Source of the DNA: Paracyclopina nana
Lineage: Eukaryota; Arthropoda; Copepoda; Cyclopoida; Cyclopettidae
Length of the DNA: 64,000 nt
Reading direction: 5' to 3'
NCBI GenBank assembly: GCA_019096065.1
Contig: JAGUCH010000003.1
Location: 5,642,001 to 5,706,000, forward strand
Part shown: positions 13,101-23,740 of the stretch, piece after piece
Position numbering within the stretch: position 1 is the first letter of the stretch
How the letters are laid out: every line of letters begins with the position of its first letter
Program-made: the position numbers and the translations under genes
The notes under the pieces: model-generated
What the model was told of the DNA's origin: nothing
Databases searched by the model: none
Seen by the model: the letters and a program-made list of their open reading frames with translations, nothing else

Positions 13101-16100
13101 CATTTTTGCGAGATGCAGCTCCTTTCTTCTCGCCCGCTTCATCGCATTTTTTCTTCTCCATTTTTCCACCGCCTTCGGGGGGAACCCCGTTCGAGACCGC
13201 AAGTTTTAATGTGACAGGAACACCTTGTCTCGTCTTCAGGATGTATTTGCCACTCTCATAGTCAAAATCCAAGATATCAGAAGATGGACCTTCGATGGAA
13301 AGGGAAATGTTTTCCTTGTCGGCAACCAGCTGATCCCTAAAAAGCGAAGAGAATGATATATTTATGCATTCAGAACATTCAGAAACTCTTGACAGAAGCA
13401 TGATGCGTTGAATAACCCCGCCGTTGAGGTGAGAGCTGGCGCAAAGCCAAAAATCGAGGCATATTTTTGTCAACGCGAGAGTTGCAAAGGAAGAAATCAA
13501 AATGGACCAAGTTTTATCTTCGAGCTTCGTGCAAAAAGTCTTCGATGAAATTAGTTTAGAGGACAAAATGGACCTGTGGATGTCTGCAGAGGATTACAGG
13601 CTGCAGGAGAGGATTGAGTTTTTGGCCTCTTACAGCCAGACAATGTTCATCGAACAACTTTTCAGTCAGGAGAAAAGAGTCAACCTGGCAAAAAACTCGG
13701 CCCTTTGTAAAGGATTCTTGGCAAAAGCTGGAAGTATGGCCCAAAAACAAGAATGGAATCAAGTTTTGAATTTGACCAACATTAGCCTCACATTTGAACA
13801 GGCAAATGAAAGTGAACTACACAGCAAAATTGTGCTCTTGCGAGCAGAAGCAATGCAAAAACTTGACACTAATTTAAGAGATCCGATAGATCCGACCACC
13901 AGCGAAACAATTGGGTAAGGATCAGTTCACCGATGAAATTGCAAACATAATGATTAAGTTTGAACCTGCAGATTCTCAGATTGTGTTTCAATAAAAGAAA
14001 GTGATCACCAAGGAAGATTCACCGTGGCAAATCGAGACATCGAGGCAGGTGAACTTATCGCCATCGATCAACCTGTGGTGAAGCATTTAGACAAAGAGCA
14101 CGTGAAAACTCATTGCTGGCATTGCTTGAGATCAACCCAAAACTATGCCATAACTCCGTGCTCCATGTGTTCAGGCGTCTTATTTTGCAGCGAAATTTGC
14201 AGAAATTCAGCTCAGACCTCCTATCATAGGTAAATGCATTTGAAATCAAAAACTACTATTTCGCTAGACCTTAAAAAACCTCCTAACTATTGAAGGCATG
14301 AATGTGGCTTAACTGACATATTGTACAAGAGCGATATTGGCGTGTGGATTTTGGCTCACAAGAGCGTGGCATCGCATCCAAAGGAAACTTTTCTTCAAAG
14401 TGAAAAATTGCCTCCAAAATTGGACGAGTATTGCAAACTCGCCAACCACTACGGCTCAGACAAATTTACCGCACCAGAGCTAATGAAAGAAGCTTTAGTT
14501 TGCGTTTTCCTTACGCGATGCCTGCAGTCAACAGGCTATTTTGATAAGCCCTTATCAAGAGACCCATCCTTTGGCAAAGAAGAGCTGCAAATCGCCCTAT
14601 GGGTTCACAGATTCATGAGAATTTCCAGGTTCAACTGCCACGCTATCAGAGAAGTTGTCAAGGAGCCGAAATTTCACACCTTGAGCATTGGCGTCGCAAT
14701 CAACCCAACATTAGCTATGATTAATCATTCCTGCGACTCCAATTACGGCCGCGTTTGGGACTTGGATCGCGACCAAGTCAAAGCTTTTGCTACTAGACCA
14801 ATCAAAAGAGGGCAAGAAATCACTGACGGGTATTCGGGCATTTTTGCAAATGTACCAAAAGAGGACAGAAGCAAAATTCACTCTCGCTACCATTTTGACT
14901 GCAATTGTGTGGCTTGTGAAGAGAACTGGCCCACCAAAGTTGGATTGTCCGGTAAATTGCCTAATGGGAAGCAAGCTTCTAAACTCAAATCATTGTTGAG
15001 CAAGCCCAAAACATTACCTAATCTCAAAGAAGAGCTGGAGCTGGCTTACGAAATTCTCAAACCGCCCCACTTGATAATAAGCCAAATAGAAGACGATTTC
15101 TACCAAGCTCTCCGTATGGCAAACTAGCTACATAATCCAAGGATAAAAAGCTAAATCGCTTACCTGTGCTCGCAAAAGAAATGAGCGAAAAAGTTCCTTC
15201 GATGCCGCAGCGTCATTTTATGCTCAGTAAAGTCTTCATCAGACACGAAGGCTTCACCGCAAGGAGTGCATTTCCGCCTTGGGGTCTCCATGATCAACCG
15301 GGAAGGCTCAGAGCCGACGTCCAACTTTGATGAAACTGAAATAAGCGCCTCTCGAATTACAGACACTGATAATGCTACACTTATTGTTATTTAAATAAGA
15401 TAAATTGCGGTTTCTCACCTTTGGAAAAGATTGCTCCGGAGTGCGCTATCAAGTAGCCTTGCCTTGGAGCACCCCTGAGAGTTATGATCTCATGTTTGAG
15501 CTTTAAGCTAGATGCAAAGCTACGGACTGCATCCGTTGAAAACTGGCAAATTAGAAGAACTTCTTGGTATTGAGCCACAGCTACAAGAGAGCGGTCAGTT
15601 GCACAATTTTTGCTTACGAATTAATCAGGGCACCTTTGAGAACGTTGACGAGCAACTCTTTGTAGAAGTCATCTGCACGATCAGCAAACTCACGAACGAC
15701 TCCAACTGCAAAAAATTGATAATTTAGCCATTTAAAAAGGGGAAAATAAGCGATGATGTAAAAGTTGATCTTACCACAAACAGTCGGCGTTTGCAAGCCC
15801 TCTTTCGCCTGAATTTGATCGGGATACGAAAGGCTGATCCAAATCTCCTCACTTGATTGGCTTATCATTTCTGTTATAAATGATGGTTCCAGCATCGAGT
15901 TCACATACAGAACCAATCCTCCAATTCCATTAACAACATCTTGCCTAATATACATATACAGGACGTCAAAAAATGCAAATAAACAAATCTTACTTGAACT
16001 ACTTACTTGAAAGGTCGGAAGCCTTTGATACTGATTTCAGAAAGCTCCACATTTTGAGCCAAATTGGTGTTCATGGCACAAAGGATGGCTGGATTGTAGT

Positions 16101-16692
16101 CATTCATCACGTTGGTGATGTCTTTCATGTTAAACGCTAGAATAAATGAAATAGAGACTTCATGAGTCTTAAAGTATTTGCATAACCTCACCAACAGGAA
16201 AAATGATGGATGAAATGATGAGCTTTTTCGGATTCAGTTCGATCCGAACAGTCTTGTTTTGCGTGGACTTGCTCCTCACTTTGATCATCCTGTTGGTGAT
16301 TTCCTCCATTTGCTGGTCTAAATCTTCTCTTACGGAGTTGAAGCATTTCAAGTTATGGGCAGTGAAGCTTATCTCGTCTGGATTCACAATCAGATGTCGA
16401 CTCGTTATAGCAAAGAGCTTCAAGTCTTCAAAATCGAGGATGAAATCGCTTTTGTTCAGAGCCTGCAAGATTACCAATACCAAACACATGGATGCCAAAA
16501 GGCTAGGTTTTTCGAACGTACCTTGTTATGCTTGAAATGAACATTATAAATGGTCTTGATTTGATTCAGAGACAAGTTTTCATAGACATTGCACCTCAAT
16601 ATCTTTTCATTGATGAGGAACTGCACGAAGCCATTGAAAGTGGTCTCATACAGAGAATTGTCCATAATCTGATCCGCATTTTGCGGAGCCAT
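10102..16692 (-). CDS. MOV10/Armitage-family RNA helicase with N-terminal EEP-like region and C2H2 finger
   Basis: Thirteen exons on the minus strand: 16692-16522, 16462-16192, 16136-16007, 15944-15775, 15705-15634, 15580-15419, 15365-15164, 13336-12370, 12310-12093, 12036-10890, 10837-10590, 10533-10421, 10364-10102. All phases match, giving 1377 residues. Residues from about 393 on are an SF1 Upf1-like helicase of the MOV10 type: EELQMELDIRNYDLE beta-domain motif, Walker A GPPGTGKT (about 878-885), APSNSAADLL, DEAG box (about 997), AGDPKQLGPV, GSTEEFQGQER and FNVAITRAKALL. MOV10 proteins unwind RNA and act in small-RNA silencing and retroelement control. Residues 358-380 form one C2H2 finger (C-x2-C-x12-H-x5-H). 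Residues about 110-320 resemble a catalytically dead EEP fold. Exon 7 could instead begin at 15344. That exons 1-6 belong to the same transcript is inferred from phase alone. Confidence 0.8.
13337..15163 (-). other. Intron of the MOV10-like gene hosting an antisense gene
   Basis: The donor CACAG|GTAAGCG at 15163 leaves AG, and the acceptor TTTTTAG before 13336 supplies G, so the phase is conserved across 1827 nt. Every other intron of this gene is about 50-90 nt except the roughly 250-nt one between exons J and K. The whole plus-strand SMYD4-like coding sequence lies in this interval. Confidence 0.75.
13502..15127 (+). CDS. SMYD4-like SET and MYND domain protein
   Basis: Exons 13502-13914, 13972-14229 and 14296-15127 join in phase (GG|A, AG|G), giving 500 residues. 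Residues about 1-138 are helical and TPR-like (LAKNSALCKGFLAKAGSMAQKQ...). A split SET domain begins with FTVANRDIEAGELI. A MYND zinc finger is inserted in it (CWHC, CSMCSGVLFCSEIC, HECG at the exon 2/3 junction), followed by the SET core with the AdoMet-binding motif NHSCDSN (about 367) and the GQEITDGYSG segment, then a post-SET cluster CNCVACEENW. This order is SMYD4/SMYD lysine methyltransferase. The usual core Tyr motif (DYY/NYG) appears as DGY, so activity is uncertain. The C-terminus is short compared with vertebrate SMYD4 (about 800 aa). Confidence 0.85.
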
Positions 16693-17411
16693 TTTGGACC
16701 TTCTCAGTATGCGCCTATGCGGAAAAATTCCGTTCTGTGTGATTAAAGATTTCTCAGCTCAGCAACTGCAACGAATGTAAAAACAAAGGCTAGGGTATCT
16801 TAAAATGTTGCAATAGTTTATATTTTCCCCTTTGAAAAAGTTTGAAATCCAGTAAAATGACAAAGGCAATAAATTAATGTCTTTATAATGCAAATTCAGG
16901 TTTGATTTTTTAAGCATTCAGCACTTTTAAAAAATCAAATCTGGACTTTTTTGACAATTACCTCAACCCTTGAACTACGCAGCACGCTACAATTCATTTT
17001 AAACAGCCCAACCTTTCGTAACTTGAATGTTACATCAAGAAATTGAATTGAAAGTTGAATTTAGATTTCATTTAAAAGCAAAGAAGAATTGGACAATGGA
17101 CATTTTCTCGGTTTAATTTTAACTAATCCTTTAGAATATTCCGTTATTGAATTGATCGCTTATATGTTCCCACTAACTATCTAGTAGCTACTCAATTTTC
17201 TCACTTCTCAGCATTTATGTTATCATTTATCACACGGTTCACACCTAGGTGCTAGAATTAGCCACAAGTGGATCAAATAGCCAAGCTTGAAATATCGCAA
17301 AAACATGAAACATCAAAGAGCCTCGTAAGTTTATTCTTATTTCCAAGAATTTTGTGACCACAATGCAAATGTTGAGTTGCTTATAGAAACTGTTCTGCTA
17401 GCATTTGTGCT
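16693..17411. other. Intergenic, AT-rich, with a hairpin
   Basis: Between the MOV10-like start and the 3' end of the acetyltransferase gene. It contains an inverted repeat around 16900-16945 (TTTGATTTTTTAAG paired with CTTTTAAAAAATCAAA across a loop of about 10 nt). No coding exon seen. Confidence 0.5.
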
Positions 17412-18340
17412 TTAGTTGGGTACTCTGATAACAAGGAAGTTTGCGTTGCCTTTCTCTGCCACAAATCCGAGCCTCTCATAAAATGCAATCATTTCATCCC
17501 TGCAATTGAGCGTAATCTTGTAACAGCCTATGGATTTGCCGAGCTCAACAAGGCTGTTGACAATTCTGTAAAAGTAGGATAAGAATTATAAAGCACACAC
17601 ACTTCAACATAAAAAAATCTTACAGCTTTCCCAGGGACTTTCCACGATACAAGTCGCTGACAATCACCTCTTCGATGATTCCTCTCTGCAAAAAAGTGAA
17701 ATATTTAGGAATGTTATTGCACTGAAACTACTGCTTCTTAGTTCTTACATTAGCACATTTGTGAATGAATTTCCTTTCAATGATAAGCGAAGCTGCACCA
17801 ATGATTCGATTGGAAGTGGTGTCTACAATCACAGTATTGTAGTAGGTGCCCTTGCAGGACTTCATCAGTCTGAATTGGTCTGGAGAAAGCATGGATCGAC
17901 AACTGTTGTAAAAAGGGAAAGCATGTCAACAAATCTTATGTTACCTTGAAACTCCGATTTTGTAACGTCACCAACTGAGGTGAGCTCTTGGAGGAGGTCT
18001 AAGAAGCCTCTGGCATAGTCATCAGATTGGAGCGGCCTAATTACCAACGAGGGTTCCTTAGTAGCTAAATATTCAACACTTGGGCATGCACTCAAAAGGC
18101 TAGAATCATACAGCGATTCCTCCACTTCTTCTAAGTCGACAGTGGGAGGGGGTGTCTTGGCTCCCCAAGCCTCCCTCTTAGCAGAGGCTTCATGCAATTG
18201 AAATTCCTTTCATAATGAACCATTTTGATGGGGGTATTTGTCCTGATATGTCATGTACAACTCCAATTTACCTGCATCCTCTCCTTGAGCTGCTGCTCAA
18301 AATCAGCATTGTTGTTGACTTCAGTTTGGGCTGCCTCCAT
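17412..18340 (-). CDS. GNPNAT1: Glucosamine 6-phosphate N-acetyltransferase
   Basis: Five exons: 18340-18272, 18206-17945, 17879-17749, 17685-17624 and 17565-17412; 225 residues in phase. The C-terminal GNAT fold shows the signature blocks of the GNA1 subfamily: VIVDTTSNRIIGAASLIIERKF, GIIEEVIVSDLYRGKSLGKL (acetyl-CoA loop R-G-x-x-x-G), GCYKITLNC and FYERLGFV. It acetylates glucosamine-6-phosphate in the hexosamine pathway to UDP-GlcNAc, the precursor for chitin and protein glycosylation. The exon 2 acceptor (ATGAAAG at about 18207) has a weak pyrimidine tract and is the least certain junction. The start is the first ATG of a short acidic N-terminus. It is divergently arranged with the cardiolipin synthase gene, 474 nt apart. 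Confidence 0.92.
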
Positions 18341-18813
18341 TGAATAAATGATGCTTGAAGTGAAATCAGGTTGATTTGCTGAAGGACGCAGCCAATATTT
18401 CCTCCTCCACAGCTCAAGGATACTGACAGAAATGGTCAGTCACTCGCGCTTGCCGACAAGGTACAGTGTAACTAGAGAAACTATTCAAAAAAGCAAGATT
18501 GCTCGCGTGAAAAGCCGCAAAATTGAGAAACTCGACAAGAAATGTTCAACTTAAGTAACCCTGATAATAGCTACTGTCATTAGAGTTGCACTTGAGGACT
18601 CGAGCGCACATATGGAAGGCTGTCAGATAAGCGACGAAATGTGCCACCATTGTTTGGCTTTTTCGGGCAGGATTTCAGTGAGTGCGCGTACAATGTACGA
18701 TAACCCTGTTTATGACAGCTGATTTCTATTTACAAATTACATACCCCTTCTCTCTTTCTCGTCAATTCGTTGTTTTGATCCCAAGTTCCTTGACCTTTTC
18801 TAATGAAAGACAC
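18341..18813. promoter_or_regulatory. Shared upstream region of divergent GNPNAT1 and CRLS1 genes
   Basis: 473 nt between two head-to-head start codons, so probably a bidirectional promoter. No clear TATA box was found. This is inferred from arrangement only. Confidence 0.4.
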
Positions 18814-19762
18814 ATGACAATGTCTCTATTAGCTCAATCACCCTTCTGTGCTAATTCTGCTTTGAGGTGCTTGAGAATTCATTCTCCAAAAACAAATGTC
18901 TTCACACTAAGCAACCGAAAACCGCAGTCGAATAGTGAATGTTTGGCGAGGCATTGCGCTTCAAGTCAAGTGACAGAAAAAGATAGAATTTATACTATAC
19001 CGAATTTACTTTGTGTTGGACGAATAGCGGCTTCGCCTTACTTAGCCTGCTCTATTATCAATGGCGACCTCAAAACTTCCCTAGTCATCTTTGGCGTAGC
19101 TGGTTTCACTGATTTGGTAAGGAATCTTGCCTTAACTTCTTTCGACACGTGCTTTGAAGTTTATCTTAGTTTTGGACAGCTTGATGGCATGATTGCAAGA
19201 AACGTTCCTGGTCAAGCGTCAAAGCTTGGTAGCTTCTTGGATCCTTTGGCCGATAAAATACTTGTCATGACATTGTACCTAAGTCTGACCACAGCTGCCT
19301 TGGTGCCAGCAGAACTGACTGCTGTGATCATAAGCAGAGACGTACTTTTGATCTATGCCGGCCTTTACATACGATACATGAGTGTCCAACCGCCGGTAAT
19401 TAAAGCTATTACATGTCCTTCATTGTCGCACTTAACAACTTCCCTTTGCTTAGTTCACATTTAAAAAATACTTTGACATCACTCTACCAACTGCTCAAGT
19501 CAATCCCACAACTATCAGCAAGCTGAACACTGGTGTTCAGTTATTAACGGTTGGCGCAGCCCTTTGTGGTCCAATCATGGGATATGCTGACCATAAATTA
19601 TTTTACGGATTGTGGTGAGCACATGACATGAAATTACAACTTTTCCTTTTTGACTCCAACTGTTTTAGCGGATTGACTGCTTGCACAACTTTTGCATCTT
19701 CCCTGAGCTACGCCTTTCAAAAAGACACCTACAGCTTTGCACATCGATCATTCGACCATTAA
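18814..19762 (+). CDS. CRLS1: Cardiolipin synthase (CMP-forming)
   Basis: Exons 18814-19116, 19180-19395, 19454-19614 and 19669-19762 join in phase, giving 257 residues. The CDP-alcohol phosphatidyltransferase signature is complete across the first intron: D-G-M-I-A-R, eight residues, then G-S-F-L-D-P-L-A-D. The opening IYTIPNLLCVGRIAASPYLA is typical of the CLS family, and several hydrophobic spans follow. Residues 1-65 are rich in Ser/Arg/Asn with few acids, fitting a mitochondrial presequence. The enzyme joins CDP-diacylglycerol and phosphatidylglycerol to make cardiolipin in the inner mitochondrial membrane. The start is the ATG at 18814 (a second in-frame ATG is at 18820); the frame is open further upstream but with no convincing start. 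Confidence 0.92.
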
Positions 19763-20330
19763 ACAGGCAAGAAACTGACTGCTCTTGGAATATTCATTCT
19801 ATTCAATATGGGTTTTGCCGCTTGGAATCAGAACTTTTTCAGTTGATACTGTGAATGCTTATTTTTGCGATCTTTTGAAATGTAAACCGTTAAGTAAAAT
19901 TTGTTTCAAAAATGAGTAACTTGTGTTGGAGAAAATAAGATGAAAATGCCTATAAGTGCCAACTGTTGTTCATGCATTCGTTCGTTCGGGCGATTATTGC
20001 CCGATTACAGTGATGTCTACCAGATGACAGCAGCGATGCTATAAAATACTGATTATAAGTACGTTTCCCTCATCTTGCTTCTCGCCAAATACAACATATG
20101 TTGCGAGGATAGCCTTTAAAAATGGCTGCAGTTGCCTCAGTTTTATTTGCTATCGAAAAACCTGCGGATAGGTGTATTATCTTCCAAAATTGCTACCTGA
20201 TTTATTTTGCTAAATTCTGCGAAGCAATTGTCATAACATAGGAAGCATAGTGGATTCTGCTGAAGGATGCATATGATACTATAAAGTAACCCTGATTCTT
20301 CTTCTGCTACCATTATGATTGAACCCATTT
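19763..20330. other. Intergenic region with TATA-like box
   Basis: Downstream of cardiolipin synthase. A TATAAAA stretch lies near 20041, with a small inverted repeat (TCGGGC/GCCCGA) near 19986-20003. No firm coding sequence. Confidence 0.4.
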
Positions 20331-20334
20331 CCAG

Positions 20335-20467
20335 GAACTTTAGCACCCCATATTATTGATGTCACGGTAGCAGGAGTACTATTTGTTCTGCTTGCTCTTC
20401 CTGCCAACCACGATTTGTGCAACCGAAATTGCAAGCCTTTTTTCAAATGTTTTGATGACTGCAGGCA
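20335..20467 (+). CDS. Possible exon of a small secreted Cys-rich peptide
   Basis: Flanked by an acceptor-like TTTCCAG and a donor CAG|GTAGGT. The open frame reads a hydrophobic stretch (VAGVLFVLLALPA) followed by NHDLCNRNCKPFFKCFDDCRQ, with four Cys in 16 residues. The pattern suggests a signal peptide and a disulfide-rich peptide. There is no ATG in frame within the exon, so a first exon would lie upstream, and no matching one was identified. A downstream open frame from about 20593 (acceptor CTCAG) would continue in phase 0. Family unknown. Confidence 0.28.
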
Positions 20468-20808
20468 GGTAGGTACCTTTTGGTATAATGGTTGGCTATC
20501 TGAAGCCATGTCATTATCAAATTGCGCATGCTTTTGGTATCTAACCACCTACGGGCAACAAAATATGGGCTGGTTGCAAATCCGAATAAAGCAAATTTAA
20601 AGCTCAGGATGCCACCAAATCTGATAACCCAAAAAAGGAGACGATCAGGCCCTTATTGAATCAAAAGGCCTATGAAAATGCATGGATTTCTTATCAATCC
20701 TACAGCGAACAGTGCAACTTCTTCGTGCGATATCGATTCTCTTTTTATTTGGCATTTTTAAGGTACAATAATAATACTTTTTTCTTTGAAAGACGTCCCA
20801 AGCAGCAA

Positions 20809-22874
20809 CTAGATTTTTATGCTGTACTCGGACGAGTCTGAAGTGTGAATCCCCGAGTCGAATGAGTTTTGCTTGATGTGCTTCAAAGTTGGTGAAGGAC
20901 TCTTGTCCTCGATGCTGAGGCTGTCAGCAACGCTCCAAGAGCAAGGTAACGACTCCGGCCCATTGTTATTGAAAGAGGTCGAGCTGCTGCCATTTGCCAT
21001 GGAGCCAACAAAAACTCTCTGCCATAAACTCTTGGATGAGTGGGGCAGGTGAAACCCTCGTGTCAGGGTTGCTGACGACCCTGGCTCCAATTTGGACAAG
21101 TCCTTCTTTTTGAGTTTCCTCCTCTCCGCGGACTGTGATCGCTTTTCGCTCCTCCATTTATGTTGGCCCAGGTCATCTGCTACTCGATTTTCTTGGATTC
21201 TATCAAAGGTCCTGGAAAAGAAAGTAGAGGGGCAATTATACTTTCTCCAGAGCAGCTGAGTGGTGGGAAAATGTCTGATATGGCTACTAGAACAGGAGCA
21301 GTGAAGATGATATGAATTTCCATTTTCCTTGAAGCTAAACTGCAACGTATTGCGTTATGAACGCAAATTGTACCCCATGCATATTGGCAGTGCACTGATA
21401 AAAGATATATGGGCTGGAGCAATTATATTTTGTGGCCCATGCTGAAAGGCATGCAACTCAGCCATTTAATCATGGAGAATGACCTCAAGCGAGGCCAATT
21501 CATAGACGTGATTCCATAGTTTTCCCACAATTAGTGAAATCACGAGGTGTGAAAAAGCGTTAATATGGTGGTACATGAACGACGCGCGCATCTTGCACAA
21601 CGTCAAGCTGACCACAAAAGATGATTTTTGTGGATCAGCAAGATGACTCTTTTCAAGAGAAGGAGATTTTTTTAAAGCATTTTTCACCCCAAGCTACTCG
21701 AGCATTGAGATTTTGAGCATGTCACACCTTCAACAGCCCGTGAAATATTTGTTGACACATGACAAGGCCCTTTTAAAATTCCCCCTCTCTCAATCTCTCA
21801 GGCTAAAAAATTCACACATCAGTTTGGTACAGTAATTGTCCTGTCGCCTCTTTTGCACGAAAAGTTTTTGCATCACATATTTACAATAAGCTAGCGCGCC
21901 CAGTGATAATAATGTAAGTCATAAAAAGGCAATTACAGCCATGGTCGCTATGTCAAAACGCACCATATCGGTTTTATTTGGACACTTTGAAGGTTATTTT
22001 TAAAAGTCATTCTTGCATGATGACTTCGAAATATGTCATGTATGCATGATGTCTCCCAAATCCAGCAAAGATTTTGTTTACTGACAAGCCCCCCAAAATT
22101 CATGTACGTGTCTGTAGGACGTGCGCGCAAATAATATCCATAGCGATCACTTCTGGTGACCTTATGGTTCATGTCATTCCCAATATATATGATAGATGCC
22201 AACCTGAATGGGGAATCTGGTGAAGTGATCCTTGATCGGCAGGGTGTTGTCCTCGTATTGAGAGTGGGAAATGAAGTCTTTTTGTGGAACGGAGGTCGCA
22301 GGAGAAACGATCTGGAGCGCAGCATGAATTTGAGGCCACCCATTACTTCGAGGCCGCCGTTTGAAGAAGTGCAGTTGTTGCTCTCTGAAGAGCTGCTCGA
22401 GTCCTCTAAAGCTGCAGCTCTCTCCAAGATTTGCGAGGGTGGCAAGGAAGTGTACACGTTGTACGCCTCGTCGTCCTCATCGGCAACTTCGTCAATGTCC
22501 TCATCATCGTACTCGTCAGTGGTGACCAATTCGGGGTTTTCTTCCTCCTCCTCGTCATGACTGCTGGCATTGCTTGCCAATCCCCGTTGCACCTTCAGCT
22601 CCTCCAACTTGTCATTCAAAGCCAGCAAATTTTTAAACAGCTCGTTGTCCATGTGGGCTAAGGAAAGCAGTTCACTCTGGAGTTGGGCTATTTGCCCCGG
22701 CAATTTGGAGAATTGTGCATTATTTTTGCTGGGGTCACTGCTGTCAGCGTGCTCCTCGAGGCACCACTTGTTTTTCACCGACCTGGTCAACTGCAGCCTT
22801 TTCTCGTAGAAGGCCTTGCAGTCTTTGGCCAAGTAATCTCGGGAGCCTTCCGATGATCTGTCCATCATGATCAT
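20809..22874 (-). CDS. Acidic coiled-coil adaptor-like protein (FAM89/LURAP1-like?)
   Basis: Two exons, 22874-22204 and 21211-20809 (AG|GTTGGC donor, TTTTCCAG acceptor), join in phase for about 357 residues. Residues about 65-100 form a leucine-rich coiled coil (QIAQLQSELLSLAHMDNELFK). A strongly acidic stretch (HDEEEEENPELV, YDDEDIDEVADEDDEAY) and Ser runs follow. Exon 2 has a basic patch (RRKLKKKDL) and ends with the Ser-rich NSFDSGIHTSDSSEYS. The coiled coil of the form LxxEmxxLxxmDxxLlxxL and the late Ser/Asp tail recall FAM89/LURAP1 leucine-rich adaptors, but this is a weak resemblance. The start is ambiguous: ATGs at 22874, 22868 and 22865, and the frame is open to 23087. Confidence 0.6.
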
Positions 22875-23260
22875 CCAAAGCTGGAGTGGAACTGAAGAGA
22901 GAAGATCTTTGTATGGAAGTGGTTGCACTCGGTGGATAAAGCGCGGCCGCAATTTGATGCAGCAAGCGCATATGTGCTTTGGTATATAGTATATGTTGGG
23001 AAGGTGAAAGTGGCCGTCGTATTCGAGCAGCTCGGAACCAAGAAGAGGCATATTTGAGCAGGCCCATCTTTTTATTCTTTTTTTCATTTTATTCTTTCCC
23101 CTTTCATTTGGAGCTCCTGTATGCGCGTATCATCGTACGTTGGGATTTACCATGTTTAGCTTCCGCTAGCAATTAGATTTGCTCTCGCACAAAGGCCCGG
23201 AACTGCTATTTGCTATAGAATGATAGTATCTTGCTCACCGTAATGCAAGTACTTCATGTA

Positions 23261-23740
23261 CCAGCTGAGCTGAGCTAGACCAAAAAAGGGGCATTCCATC
23301 GAGGGATTTTCGAGCACGGAACTGTTACATTATCGAGTAGCAGCATAAGTAGTATAGCAATGGCAATTGCTCCAGAACAGTTTTGCACATCCAGAATCAT
23401 AACAGGTGCACAACACCTGAAAGTTTGCACCTTCTAAAATCTCTTTGGCACCAGCTGAGCTGAGCTAGACCAAAAAGGGGCATTCCATCGAGGGATTTTC
23501 GAGCGCGAGACCTTTTTCATTATCGAGTAGCAGCATATATGCTATAGCAATGGCAGTTGCTCCAGAACAGTTTTGCACATCCAGAATCATGACAGGTGCA
23601 CAACACCTGAAAGTTTGCACCTTCTAAATTCTCTTTGGCACCAGCTGAGCTAGACCAAAAAAGGGGCATTCCATGGAGGGATTTTCGAGCGCGAGACCTT
23701 TTTCATTATCGAGTAGCAGCATATGTAGTATAGCAATGGC
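23261..23740. repeat. 190-bp satellite, left part of array
   Basis: Tandem units start at 23261, 23451 and 23641 (spacing 190). Each begins with an ACCAGCTGAGC-type block and contains GGGGCATTCCATCGAGGG, TTATCGAGTAGCAGC and the inverted repeat CAGGTG-CACAA-CACCTG. The third unit lacks 5 bp (one TGAGC) and is cut at CAATGGC (23734-23740). Confidence 0.92.

Noticed and set aside
15419-16692. A LINE retrotransposon fragment in the helicase 5' region
   Set aside because: The EEP-like sequence is split into six exons with matching splice phases, has no reverse transcriptase after it and no poly-A tail, so a host gene fits better.
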